Shown: positions 49,701-62,400 of the stretch, one piece after another
Numbering within the stretch: the first letter of the stretch is position 1
Layout: each line of letters starts with the position of its first letter
NCBI RefSeq assembly: GCF_001039355.2
Contig: NW_019775845.1
Span: 30,538-94,537, forward strand
Length of the DNA: 64,000 nucleotides
Direction: 5' to 3'
Origin: Lingula anatina
Taxonomy: Eukaryota > Brachiopoda > Lingulata > Lingulida > Lingulidae
The notes under the pieces: model-generated
What the model saw: only the letters and a program-made list of their open reading frames with translations
What the model was told of the DNA's origin: nothing
Databases searched by the model: none
Translations under genes and position numbers: made by a program

Positions 49701-52700
49701 ATTAGTACACATTCCATTCTAAGAAGCATTTTTAAATAGAATAACAAAATTCAAAAGTAATTCTCAAGATGCAAAGTTCATACACTTTGAATTAAATGAG
49801 TTGTTAATCTTGAGTTTGTATCTTTTGATAAAACCATACATGAGTTTTGGGCCTAACTCTGCTCAATGACCTTGACCTGAGGCAACAAAGTATTTTACCT
49901 AAACATCCTATAGTCAGCACCCCATCTTTGTATCTTTCATGATCCTGGTAGGACAAGTCTAAACTTTCCTGGCTAGCTGAGGCCACAGTGTCCTCCTGGT
50001 CACTATCACTGTCCACCTCATGCCTATCAAAATGACCACTGTCTACCTTTCTTCTCCAACTTGACAGGTCCACTGGAATTATTGTTAATAGTAAATTTTA
50101 CATTTATTACATGAGAATTCCTCCTTCCATGACACTTTTTCTTCCCTTCCAAATTGAGAAAAAGAGTAGGAATAAAGATTTAACAGAGCGAAAATTTGCT
50201 TCAAAGAGGAAACATTCTTCTGCAAAGTAGCCTCTAGAATAAACACAGCTTAAAGAAATAAATATAAATATATCAGTTTTGATAATCATTTTACGAATAA
50301 ATGCCAGCATATGAATTGATATAACTGAAATATCAATAAGAAAGAATGGCTGTGTGGAAAAGATGCTTAAAGATTAAGCTAAGCATTTTAACATTATTCC
50401 AAAATCGAACATATAATTTCCCACACAATTCTAAAGATACAAAAGTAAATCTAAAAATAAAAATTCATGTCTGATGGGTTGTGATGCTAAAATGTAACTT
50501 GATTCAAATTTTATTTTCCAGGAGGTTAATGTGAGTGTTGGATCTAGAATCGAGTGAACCACTTTCCTTGCTTACCTTTATCTTTGACAATGCTTTCACA
50601 CACATCCAGTAACTGTTGCGGTCCTACTGCAGTATCTACCCTCTTTTGTCGCTTTCTCTGTAATACTAAACAAAAATAACCATCACGATGTTTATTTAAC
50701 AAAACTAATTTTCAGTGACATGTTATTTAATTTGCCAAGTTTCTGGTATTTCTTGAGGAAAAAATGCCCATTTACCAGTACAGAGAACAGATTTAATAAG
50801 GAGTTCAAAAGAATGAAGAAAAAAGAAAGGAATTAACAAGGGTAGAAAAAAGAAGACCTCCTATTCTCAACACACCAAATGATAGTAACCTTTTCCAGAC
50901 AGACTGCTTCTTTCCATGGCATCTTTAGGCTTAGAGGTGAACAGCACAATGCTAAGTTCAGGAAACTTCTCCTGGAGGTACTCTTTCCAAGCCACAACTA
51001 GCGAGGGAGGTGCCAGATCTATCTTATTCAGCACCACAATCACATATTTTCCCAGTTGCCTGGTGACATGGTCATAAAGTGCTGGGGAAAAGTGAAGAAC
51101 CTGGAATGATGAAGTGCTTTTATTACTTCAGACTTACTATTACTATAAATATAGGTAAAATATGTGTTGCTAAGATTGTTTAGCCTCCCCCAACCCCCAT
51201 TTTCAACTATATCAGTGATAAACACAAGAAGCAGGGGAGCCTAGAGAAATCATCCTCTATTATTTTTCTCCCTCATATTGCTTCCTCTCCAAATCCAAGC
51301 AACTGATAGGTTCCTGATGATACACTCTTACCAACTAGGGTAAAAAATGGAGAATCTGTCAACATATTGAATTTCATACTAGCAAGGTTATATTATCATT
51401 CCAAAGGCACAGTTTTTGTCATCATATTCTCAGGATAAAAATTCTACTGCAAAAAAAATGCCATCCGACAGGTGAAAGATATATATGTATTCTCTTCTTC
51501 AATTACTAAATAAAATGTAGACTCGCATATTCCTCCTGTGCAAATAATACTGTGTGTATTTCACATATTAGATTTTTTTAATTTCATTAAATTTTGAATA
51601 ACTTACTGGAAAGCGAATATCAACAATCAACAGCAAGATCTCAGACATCTCCAACACCCTCCACAGTTGCCTCCATGTCTCCAGGTTCAACTCAAAATAA
51701 CTCAACTTTTCCACTTCATGTTGTTCAAAGATGTTCTCTAAATATTGCTGAAAGTGAATACATGACAGTAATAAAATCATCAAGTCGGTACCATAACAAA
51801 TAATAACCTTGCTGTGCTTGCCTGTTTTGTTGATTTGTTTATGCAAACCAGTTTTAAAACTTGAATAGAGCAGGTTATACCATTTTAAGGTTTATTATTA
51901 GTTTGCATAGGTGTTTCAGTATCTAATAAATAAAATTGGACAACAACTTTGAAACATCTGTGTATGTGATTATACACCTTTTCAGAACCTGTCTATATGA
52001 ATGCTTTTTAACGTTCACATATATATATTTTATTCAAATTGCAGCATCTGATCAAGCCACATTACCTGAAAATATTCTTCTTCATTCTGCTCCAGCTCTT
52101 CCTTACTAAGTGTGTAGTTCCAGGGAGGTCTCTTGGGGATGTCAAGCACTGTACCAGGCTGGAACACCTCATCAAAAGCAATTTCTAAAGATTCCTGAAA
52201 AATGAAATCATGATTTAGAGAGATATAAAGAAATAAAGTTTTATGGAAATATTTACCTGACGGCATATTTAAGCAACTAGCATCCATATTCAATAGTACT
52301 ACGAAGACTAAAAAAAAAAAAGAGTGAGGTATTTTTATAACTTGCATATAATCTTCTACTTTCTCAAAAAATTTTTTAAATTCTATAATGATCCTTCACT
52401 TTTTTAGTCTCTTGGTAAATAGAGACTTATATGTTTCACAAGTTACCTTCTACAAAAATCATTGTTTAGTGAAAAAAAGCAGCTAAAACAAATGACTGAA
52501 AGGATCAAATAGTAACTCTACCCACCTCAGGCAGCAAATTAACATAAGTTGACATGGCTTCCCGTTTTCTTCTCTGAATTTCATCACTGGATTCTTTCAG
52601 AAAATGAAGCTTGTACCTGCAGAGAGATTTTATCATGAAAGTTACAATGTAGTTACTTACCCAAGCCAGTGTATTTTCAGCTTTTATCAATAGTTGAATA

Positions 52701-53795
52701 ATGTGTTAAATAATTACAGTCACACACATGGAGATTCTGTGTCATTATGTCTTAATGTGAGTTACCCAACCCAAATATATAAAACAAAATAATAAAATAA
52801 ATTGGAAAAAATTAATAATTGTTACCAGCTTCATACAAGTGATTTACCAATAGACAATGTTCTGAGAAACCATCTGCTCTTCACCTGCTACAAAAGTGAA
52901 TGACAATGGCACTTTCTTTTCTACTAAGAAATCAATTTCTTGGATGGTGAGAAAAGCTAGGATTTTTCAACTTTTGACAACAATACCTCTATATTTCAGA
53001 TTTATAGCATTATTACTGTATCTGATACCTGTTATGGTCGCTTTTCTTGTCTACTGCCTGTGGTTGTTCATTCAGCTTTTCCACCTTCACCTTTTCCACT
53101 TCTGATTTATCAATAGATGGTCCATCTTCAGCAGACTGATCAGAACTTGCAGAACCACTTTCTTTCCTAGCTGTGAGAGCATTTTCACATCAAAAATATA
53201 TAGTAAATCAGTAAGTAGTGAAATATGATGGATGCATCAGCATGGGTGGCAGAAATGAATGAAAACTACCAGAAACAGCAGAACCATGCTGACAGTACTG
53301 TGATACCTGTTATCTCTCAAAATCTGAGTTTACAATCACTACATGTGTACATTAACTTGTTTCTGAAGAAGTCATTAATTAAACCACTAAGCCTTAAACT
53401 CTGTGGTGAGAATTTAGTTGTACTGCCACCTAACAGCCCCAATCATATAATAATTCTTTTTTTTACTGTAGCTAAGTTCAGTGATATTGATAGAAATATT
53501 ATCATATTAACAAATATAGTGTATAATATGTGTTATGAATGTGATCATTCATAGTTCCAAGATACTGCACCAACCAAAGACTTTAGTGATGTTAATCACT
53601 TACTTTGGAACAAAAACTGCATGTTACACACTTACAGCAATATGTATTATGCAACTCAAAGAAAAGCTTATTCTTCTAAATTAAAAATTTCTGTATGTAA
53701 TCATTCTATTAAAAAGAGTAACCTTTTAATCGCAATCTCTTCTCCTGAAGCTGTTTCTTTTTAAGCTTCCCACTGAAAGGCTTCCTTCTTGGCAT
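46729..53795 (-). CDS. GNL1: GNL1, circularly permuted GTPase of the HSR1/YRG family (13 coding exons)
   Basis: Putative nuclear/nucleolar GTPase; the family acts in ribosome-related and growth processes. The 13 exons total 1716 nt in exact frame, 571 aa (human about 607). Exons: 53723-53795, 53029-53170, 52526-52616, 52066-52194, 51607-51747, 50890-51100, 50576-50665, 49899-50072, 49550-49602, 48969-49094, 48344-48500, 47628-47768, 46729-46916. The start MPRRKPFSGKLKKKQLQ matches human GNL1 closely, as do LSYFELNLETWRQLWRVLEM and SRTPGHTKHFQT. The G motifs come in permuted order: G4 NKID (about 218) precedes G1 GFPNVGKSS (about 351) and G3 DCPG (about 395). An acidic Ser-rich tail precedes NPFLLLGSVDHG. 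The ATG exon has an acceptor 13 nt upstream, so a 5' UTR exon exists further up. Neighbour ATAT1 is head-to-head. Confidence 0.97.
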
Positions 53796-54621
53796 AGTGA
53801 TAAATATACTGAAAAAAGAATGTAAGCAATAAAACTCCTGGATGTACCTTCACAGGCTGTTTTGGGCAAAATGAACTTCAAAGTTTTGTACATATTGATC
53901 AAGGTGCCAATGGTATATAACTGATTATACTATATACAATGTACTGTACGTACTCAGAGGTACTTCGGTCACAGCTACAAAATCATTTAATCCATTGACC
54001 ATAACATAAGATGTGCAATGCATCAAATCATTGCAACAGATCTACATACTATTACATATGTCCTGCCCGATTTATAAGAAGTGGCTGGTACATGTTGCCC
54101 AAACATACGTGTACATTAATCTATTGACAACTCAACAATGTTTAATCACAAAATCTTCGCCCCTGTGAATCTATAAATACATATCTAACCATATGATCAC
54201 ATGTAATTTTGGGGCAAAAACTAGCTTCTTCACACACCTTGCTGAAGGCTAGTTTTCACCTCTGTTTTTCCATGAAGGAAAACAAATTCCGATATCAATT
54301 TCTAGTCTCTGTGAAGTCATGGTGCAATCTTTAGGGCGCAGCCATATTTATGATCTCGCACTAAATATCAAGTAGCATTAATAACATGATTTATATTAAT
54401 TTATAAAGATAAAATACATGTATTAAAATTATATAAAAAAAAAACAAATTAATAACATTTATTTTTTAAATAAGAAACTTAAGCATTTTTCGCAATATTA
54501 TTCTCCTCAGCGATTCAGTACGGAGCTGCATTCAGCAAGATGCTTTCAGAAATTAGGTCGGTTGTTTTCTCCTGGTAAATACGATGAGTCACTTTTGACT
54601 CTTGGAAAATGGTAGACGAGC
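53796..54621. promoter_or_regulatory. Shared upstream interval of GNL1 and ATAT1 (candidate bidirectional promoter)
   Basis: 826 bp separate the two divergent start codons, and GNL1 needs a 5' UTR exon inside it, so the transcription starts are closer still, probably within about 54250-54600. I see no TATA box. A dyad GAGTCA-N4-TGACTC at 54586-54601, resembling two AP-1/CREB-type half sites, lies 21 bases before the ATAT1 ATG. Bidirectional use is inferred from geometry only. Confidence 0.5.
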
Positions 54622-57600
54622 ATGGAATTCCCATTCAACATCAATCAGCTGTTAGGAGATGAAATAACATTACTTCATGGCCGAATAAAACCTCACAATA
54701 AGATACGAGACAGGTAAACATGACAGATTGTTGCCAAGCTGTTGAATTGAATTGTGACTTGAAATTTTGATGTTTGAAAATTAAATGTAATAATTTGGCA
54801 CCATTGTATAATTATGTCTTTTCAACCGTTGCATGCTGCCATTGAGAATTTATTTAAACCAATATTTTACTGGCCAAATGTCATTATAATGAATCATTGG
54901 TTACAGTGGTAAGAACCACATCATTTGTTACACATTCTAGCTCTTTATGTTGTCTGACATGGACTTAATATGCTAACTCTTGAAAAATATCAATATTTAA
55001 GTAACTGTAAAATGGCATACAGCCATCAAATTGGCTGTTTATAAACGATGAGCTCACAAATCTTATAATAACCTTTCACCTACCTTTTATATTCAGTGAA
55101 TCACTGCTGAAAGTTGCAAATGCCCTTTTCGTATTGTATTATGCTTATAATTATACTTCTATGTACTGTATATGTACTTGCATATATCTGAAGTGCAGCA
55201 TTGTGAGAGATTGACAAATAAAGGACCTGGCTACTATGAAAGAGAAACATCTAGTCTTAACCTTGGGAACTTGTGAAAGAGAGCTTAACTCTCCATTGCA
55301 TAAATACATGTTTGACTAATCAAAATGTTGAGATACAGATACATCAGTCTACTCCAAAATGTGAAAAAAAGGCTTGCCAAGGCAAGATTTTTCATGCTAG
55401 GATGCTATTGGGTGATTATTTGGACTGTCGAGTATCATAAGTCAAACCTTACCTCACAGTTGGTAGGTGTGCCATGATGTTTTCTATTTATTGGGTCTGT
55501 ATACTCAAATAGTGAATTAATTATTTATATTTTTTCCATACAGCTACCACCAGTACAGGGATCAACTATGCAAAGTGATAGACAAACTTGGTATAGCTTC
55601 AGCAAAGGTAAGGCTGCATGACAGAAGACATTGAGTGGTTTTAATTTCTTGAATACATGTAACATCAAAAGAAAAATCCACAATATTTTTATTACAAATT
55701 TTTTACATTTTCCTTTCAAATAGCCTTTGTGAAAAGCTTGTTATAACTTAAGTGCCTTTGTATTATCAATCTTTTGCCTGTGCAGTAGATTGCAAACAAA
55801 TCCTGAGCTCCAAATGTCTATTTTCGTTGATTAATTTTACAGAATAGGCCAAGAGAGTCAGGGTGGGTTGCATTGACCACAATTTCTGCAGATTTCAAAC
55901 ACTTTGAGAATGTTATTGTGATAACATATTTAACATGTAGAATGCACATTTTGAATAATAAAAGGTGCTAATACATAAAATATTGTTTATCAGGCACAGG
56001 GCCTTCATGGTGCCATCACCTCCGCAAGCAAGTTGGAATTCTCGGATCACAACCTTTATGTGATGAAGGATGCAGAGGGAACAGAGTAAGACTGGGTTCC
56101 CATGCCTAGATCAATCCATCTGGATCGGTCTCTCTCCCTGGGGAGTGTCACTAAATTGCTATCAACTTAACCGGCTTAAATGTCTGTCACGCCCACCGAA
56201 TCAGCTAGGGTAAAGATAATTACTCCCTAACAGTTTTACTAGGCGGGACAGACATTTAAGCTGATTAAGTTGATAGAAATTTAGTGAGACTCCCGAGGGA
56301 AATAGATTGATCCAAATATCTGTGGGAATGGTCCCTAAGTGTTAGAGGATATCCAGCATTGGGTTAACTGTTTTTAGAATAGGTTTGAGTGGAATATAAA
56401 AATGCCAAGGTCTTAGGGGAAGCATATTGTATCCCTTTTTTGTCCCTTCATTATTATTCGTTTTGCTTAATGTATCTCTTGATTGTCCTTTATTTATCCC
56501 TTGTTGGCATTTTACTTATCACTTGGTTATACCTTCTTATCTTTAATTTATTTCTCATGTAAACCCTTGTTTTTCTTTGTTTATTTTTAGTAGGTTGTAA
56601 CCTGTTATTTTAAAGCGGAGCTGTCAGCATTGGTCACGTAGGCCATATTGCCTTAATTAAATTTTAACTGTTTTGTCTCAGTCTGACAATCATTATTTGG
56701 ATGGGATATCTTTCATCTTAAAATTCATTTTATTGGACACTGATAGCTGTTGCATATTAAAAATATGTGTCAGTAAACTTATTTAACTGCCTACATTTTA
56801 AGATTCTGAAATGACTTTTAATATGTTTTTCATCTTACCTTAGTGGCAAAGGAAGTGCAGTGGGATTCATCAAAGTAGGATATAAAAAGCTATTTGTTTA
56901 TGATTCCCATCACAACCAACATGAGATGGCGCCACTTTGTGTGCTGGATTTTTATGTCCATGAGTCGCGGCAAAGGATGGGCTGTGGGAAGAAATTGTTT
57001 GAACATATGTTAAAGGTAGCTACAATTTGGCCAGTCAGTTTGTATTTTTCATTAGCAATTGACAAGAGACACACATCTGTAGCAGAACAAGTCGGGGGTT
57101 TTTATAAGGGATCATAAGTCCTTAAATGGACGAGCATATCAAAATAATGAAATCTTGTCTATCTAGGTGCATGTAGTAGCCATCAACTGATACTGATTAC
57201 AATAAACTTATTGGTAACATGATTTTTATGGACATTACATGATGGCGCAATACACCACACCAGTCATCATTTTATAATATCTTTTGTTATGATTCTGTTT
57301 TTGAAAAAAGGAAAAAAAAAAAAACAAGATGTGATCATTGTAAAATTGAACCAGGGTCAGTAATTTTTGGAAAATTTGTTCATTCATTTCTGTATTCTAC
57401 TTAAAGCCAGTACATTGTTAGATCTTGCTGTCCTGAAGGAACAGTGGGCTAAAAATCTTTTGGTGTATCCTGATTTTAAATTATAACCAAATGACTCATT
57501 TATTTTTATGAAATCATTGATGGACTTAATTGCATGCTTGGAAATTTTTTTAACCGAAGTCATTCTTTGTATATATTTAGCCAAATCCATGCCAGTAAAG

Positions 57601-60600
57601 CCAGATTGATGTAGACAATTTGACTATGCATAGATTGATCTAGATCCTGTAATTCCACTATATGTATGATGATATATTATTCTTCATTAAGGCTGAGCAT
57701 ATTAAGCCCCAGCATCTAGCCATTGACAGACCATCACACAAGTTCCAGTCATTCCTTCACAAACATTACAACATGAAAGCAGAAATTCCTCAGGTCAACA
57801 ACTTTATGGTCTTTGAGGGCTTTTTCAGGGACAGACCTCCAGGTAAATAATGAAATTAATTGTAAAAAATCTTCATTGTGTGTGTTTTTCTATATTTTCA
57901 AATTGTTGTTACTATGTGAGGCCATTTCACTGTTTCGAAAGCTGATTTTTTAAATTGTTAAAACTGTCCTATGATTGTTGTTATAAATGTAATTGTATAT
58001 TTCATATATGCCAGCTGTCTTATTTTAACTGAAGGACACAGTAACTGGTTGTCAAAGAATCCATTTGTCTTTGATTATCTGTCTTAGTTCCATTTCTTAA
58101 ACAGTATTTAAGTAAAATGATAAAACTATTGAAGTTGCATTGGAGAGATTGTTGTGGTTGGCACTTTTTGGATAAAAATGAGTGTTCTCCAGATTTTTTT
58201 TTTCTTGTTCTAGAACCTGAAAGGAAGAGAGACTTTCATGGCAGACCACCTTTACATCCATATAGCAGAAGTAGAAGTGGAAAAAACAGGGGTATGAGAG
58301 AAATATAATGTAGAAGAAAATGTTTTTAATGTTCTTTTTAACTGAGTTTTATAATTTGTAGATGCAGAACAACAAACAACACATATAATCTTAATACATG
58401 ACATTGTGAAGAATACATGTAAGAGTTATAAAATTTAAAACAAGCACATATACAACTATGTTTGAATTCATCAACCATAATTGCTTGAAAATAAAAGAAG
58501 ACGACCATGAGGCTTGCATCAACATTTTTGTCAAATCACCTGGGCATGTGCGAGCACCATGTTGGCCACAAGCTAATGCTTGGAAGAAAATGTTCAGCTT
58601 GTGTTAAATAATTATCATCTATGATCCAACTACAAAGCTAATGAATATTTTTGCTCAAGTCTTATATTGTCTTTTATCTCCAGGTCATTTGTACGAAGAA
58701 CAGAGCTCACACTCCGCCCCTGCTGCAACCACCTCAGGGAGACAGTCATCACTTTCTAACAGCAATGTACCACTTACTCCATTAGAGAAAGAGGTATGGT
58801 AATTACTCAATAAGTTAAAACAATATTTATTTAACTCACCTCAAGGAGACAGTCGTCACTTTCTAATAGCAGTTTATCACTGACTCCATTAGAGAAAGAG
58901 GTACGGTTATAATTGTATAATTAAAAACACAGTGGATTCATAAATCACCCATGGCAGGGAGACAGTCATCACTTTTGAACAGCAATGTACCACTTACTCC
59001 ATTAGTGAAAGAGGTCAGTAATTTCTCACTAATGTTAAAGAGCATGAATTATTAATCCCCCCCCCTCAAAAATGTTTTGTAACTTTTAATTTTCCACAAA
59101 TCTGATTGTATTTACCTTTCTGACCTATTTTCATGTGCAGAGAGATCTTTTGAAAGATATCTTGGTTCCTAGATCTGGTTCACGGGAGCAGTTAGCCCAG
59201 TATGGCAGCCAACCCAATCTTACCAGGAGCAAGTAGGTCATATTAATGTTCAAAAAAAATTTTGCAGTAATAATTATTAATAAGAGAGATTTTTAACTCT
59301 TTTTTGCCCATTCCCTTTTTCATATGTATCTTGGTTTAGATTTGATTGTTATCTTCCTTGTGTTAAGCTCTGATTAAGGTTCACACTGAAGTGAAAATAA
59401 TTAGTTTACTAAATTATAAAGAAATATTTTGATATAGCCTTAACTACAAGAATTCAGCTGCTTATGATGATTGTGTATATCTACTCTGCCTCATAGTTTC
59501 TGTTGAATGTTGTAAATCCTTTATCTGCCTCATTTCTTAAAAAATACTTTTTTTTGTTTGCTCAATGTGTTTTTCTTTCAATTGAGTGTTTTGAATTATT
59601 AATTGTATGCAAGTGTAAACCTATATTTACTTTTAAGAATCAGTAAAAAAGTGAAAATTGGACATCTATTTATACACAAATAAATTACATATGTTGGGCT
59701 TCATTTATTTCCAAGAACTTGCACAATAATCATGATATAAAGAGATCAAACTTATACACTTTAGTATAAATTTTTTAAAGCTAGTTAAAAACAAACATAG
59801 ATTCATGCGTGTGTATGTGTAAATTGTTCAAAACCCAATTTTAAACCCTTCCAAGCCTTTAGTTTTAATGTTGTTGTTGTTCCAGTTCTCTGACTTTAGA
59901 GCTGGATAATCTGTCTCTCAGTGCCACACATGCAATGGGTGCTCAGGCCAGTAGATATAGCAGGTACACTAATGATGGCACACCTACCAGAGAGGAGAGG
60001 AGGTAAATGTCTCTACCCAATACTAAAAGGCATATAATATGTAGCAAGGCTTTGTATAGCTAATAGAAAAAAAATATGTCATCAAGGTGTCCTATCCAAA
60101 ACTGTTGAGAATATTAAGATTTGTAGTTTAAGCTTGTAACCAAGCTGTTGATTTTTAAGTTTTATTGTACACTACAAAGATTTTTACACACAATGGGTGG
60201 CAGTGAGGAAAGGAGGTATGTGTATTTGTTGTCATTTCACACTGTAAACTGATTTGAGACCCATCTTTTGCTGTTGTTGTGCATAGAATCATGTTAGATA
60301 GTTTGTGAAAAGCATTGAAGAATTTTTCAGGTTGTCTTTGGGCACATTGATGATAAAATTGATAAATCTTTGCTATTTTTAAAAATCACTATGAAATTAA
60401 AAAATCTGTTCAAGATTTATTTTGGGGCTGTTTTCAAATGAATTCTATTCATTTTTTACAACAAAAGAGCTACTCCTGTAAAGAATCAGCAGCAGACAAT
60501 GTTACAACAAGGGCAAGGTCATGGCAGTGTGCCAGGATTAGGGTCTCTCACAGGTTTAGGTCAAGGTCCTGGGCCAGGTCAAAGTTCAGGAGCCAGAGTG

Positions 60601-61320
60601 ACACCTGTAGAAAATGCTGGTGGTATGTTGAAATTGAATACTGCTTTGATGTCGCATAGTGAAATTCGCGAATCATGCTATTTTGCAAAATTTACACAAC
60701 AAACAGCTATGTGGTAGTGAGATTTGGTGTTGCTCAGAAGTGTCAAATAACAGTTGGAAAGTGCATGTAGGACATAGATGATTTTTCAAAAGAAAAGAAA
60801 ATTTAATTCTTTCAATAGAAAAACAGTAACAAGAAGCTGTTGCTTTCCAAAAATCTGATAATACATAACATTAAAATTATTTGTAGAAAGTTTGCTCTTA
60901 AATGCTTTAAAAGCCTCTGCAAACTGTCAAAAGCAGTAGTTTTTATTTATGAAATATCAACAGTCATTGTTGACTTGGTGATATGTTAGCATGAGCCGAG
61001 CTGTAAACACAGAAAGTGTGAACCAAGCATAGTTAGACATTTTATTAAAATTTTTTTACAAGACAAAAATGCTTCTCATAATAGTAGCATTATTATATTT
61101 TTTACAGGTTCTTCCCCACCCTTGTTAAAGAGAGGTGGTCCAACTGGTGTTTCAGGTGCCCTTAATACACACCAGGACTACTTGAGCAGAGGCGGTCACT
61201 TAAAGCTGTCACCAGCAGCCACTGCACCTACACAGGTGGTTAGTCCAGCTGCTGGCAGGTAGGTTGACTAGACACTAAAATTCAGGGTACTGAAGGTGAG
61301 GCTGCTGTATCTACTCTCAT

Positions 61321-61356
<36 letters not shown>

Positions 61357-61569
61357 TGTTTAATCGTTGTCTGTGGGTTTTTTTCAGTTGTTTCTCTCAC
61401 TGTTGTCTGAATTGTGGAAATTTGTACTTACAGTGAAACAAACACTTCAACTCCACCTAGAGCAGCCAAACCTTTATCTATGGCGACAACATGGAATATT
61501 TTCGGTGTGCCACAAGCCAGTCAGAGTCCAGCAAGTGCCAAAAAATGGTCCCATACAAAGCTTTGGTGA
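54622..61569 (+). CDS. ATAT1: Alpha-tubulin N-acetyltransferase 1 (MEC-17), 12 coding exons
   Basis: Acetylates Lys40 of alpha-tubulin in the microtubule lumen, using acetyl-CoA. Exons: 54622-54713, 55544-55607, 55994-56085, 56844-57015, 57692-57842, 58214-58291, 58684-58793, 59141-59232, 59886-60002, 60468-60622, 61108-61258, 61434-61569; 1410 nt, 469 aa. The Gcn5-like MEC-17 domain covers about residues 1-190: MEFPFNINQLLGD start, VGFIKVGYKKLFVYD, LCVLDFYVHES (Asp118, equivalent to the catalytic Asp of human ATAT1), the acetyl-CoA loop RQRMGCGKKLF, LAIDRPSHKFQSFLHKHY, and NNFMVFEGFF. The C-terminal half is a low-complexity Ser/Gly/Pro/Gln tail ending WNIFGVPQ...KLW, with basic RKRDFHGRPPLHPY between. 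An ATG 13 bp upstream is out of frame. The exon 10 donor could be 60618 or 60622; both keep frame. Confidence 0.96.
56091..56335. mobile_element. Inverted-repeat MITE abutting the ATAT1 exon 3 donor
   Basis: Arms of about 100 bp (CCATGCCTAGATCAATCC, CACTAAATTGCTATCAACTTAA, GGCTTAAATGTCTGTC) pair across a 60-bp centre. TAAG lies on both sides (56087-56090 and 56336-56339) and may be the target duplication. The left end starts five bases past the exon 3 splice junction. Confidence 0.75.
58735..59015 (+). repeat. ATAT1: Three tandem copies of the 3' half of ATAT1 exon 7
   Basis: The exon 7 segment GRQSSLSNSNVPLTPLEKE with its donor is followed by two imperfect copies, shifted by 107 bp and 113 bp: 58843-58902 (GRQSSLSNSSLSLTPLEKE, donor GTACGG) and 58957-59013 (GRQSSLLNSNVPLTPLVKE, donor GTCAGT). 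The reading frame is kept in both. The last copy has an acceptor-like GGCAG just before GGAGACAG in the phase needed to join exon 6 directly; the middle copy has only CTCAAG, which would be out of phase. Confidence 0.85.
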
Positions 61570-61910
61570 TTAGTACATAGAAGCATCCAAATTTTCAAAA
61601 GTAGTCCCATTAAAAACTATGGTATGCTGTGGAGACTAGTGATATCTATTTGTTGCAAGAGGGTAACAAGCTCAGCTGTTGGAAGGTGAATGTAGGAGAT
61701 TGATGAATTTCATGAAAGAAAAGAACACTTTAATCCTTTGGATAACAAAACAGCTACTGACACTTTCCAAAAAATTTTATCATATATATCAAAAAAGTGA
61801 TTTGTAGAAAGTTGGCACTAATAAGCTTTAAAAGCTAACTCTGCAGGAAAGGGAAGTTTGTGAAAAAGTGCTAGCATGCCAGAGTCAACAGCTGTGATGG
61901 AAAGCACAAT
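60714..61910. repeat. Two diverged copies of a dispersed repeat (intron 10 and 3' flank)
   Basis: About 60745-60945 and 61670-61865 share TTGGAAAGTG, TGTAGGACATAGATGA, AAAGAAAAGAA.A.TTTAATTC, GCT..TG.CTTTCCAAAAA and TTTGTAGAAAGTT in the same order and orientation. Repeat family not recognised; no coding content. One copy is inside the last-but-one ATAT1 intron and the other in the 3' flank. Confidence 0.6.
61326..61354. repeat. CA microsatellite in ATAT1 intron 11
   Basis: Fourteen or so CA units between exons 11 and 12. Confidence 0.95.
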
Positions 61911-62094
61911 TATGGATAATTTTATCATAAACATTATTGTTGAAAAATACACATAAATCCCTTTAAGCATCTTTATCATGTAGACTTAGCATTCGTGAAA
62001 AAGAAACTTGTCTAAAATACAAAAAGAAAGTTTTTAAAATTTAAATAACAATGTTAAAACATACTATTCACCACTTTACAGATACTTACAAAAT

Positions 62095-62400
62095 TGCTGC
62101 GCGCATGCGTGAGAATTGCATTGTGGGAAAAAATAGAGCAAAACAAAAACGGCGAGTATCCGAATAATGGAGAATAACCTCGACGATCACACACTCTGGT
62201 CCATGATTGAGAGATGGAACAATAAATTGAGAATTGACATATTGATTGAACTTGGCAGTTGTAAAATTAGTGGGAAATTACCTTTCTCGATACCTTCTAT
62301 CATTTCTGCAACTTGAAACACAGCAGGTAGTCATTATTTTGTGTTCAAGAGCCTTCGCGCCAAGAGTTCACACTCTTTTTTTCCCCCACAATGCAGTTCG
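62095..62400 (+). other. Promoter-like patch with a 49-codon open frame inside an inverted repeat
   Basis: GCGCATGCGT at 62101 resembles an NRF1 site and GCATTGTGGGAAA at 62118 resembles a ZNF143-type element. An ATG at 62167 opens a 49-codon frame (MENNLDDHTLWSMIERWNNK...) of ordinary composition, ending TGA at 62314-62316. The TGCATTGTGGG..AAAAAA phrase recurs inverted at about 62375-62397, so the patch may be a mobile element end rather than a gene promoter. Function unknown. Confidence 0.3.
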
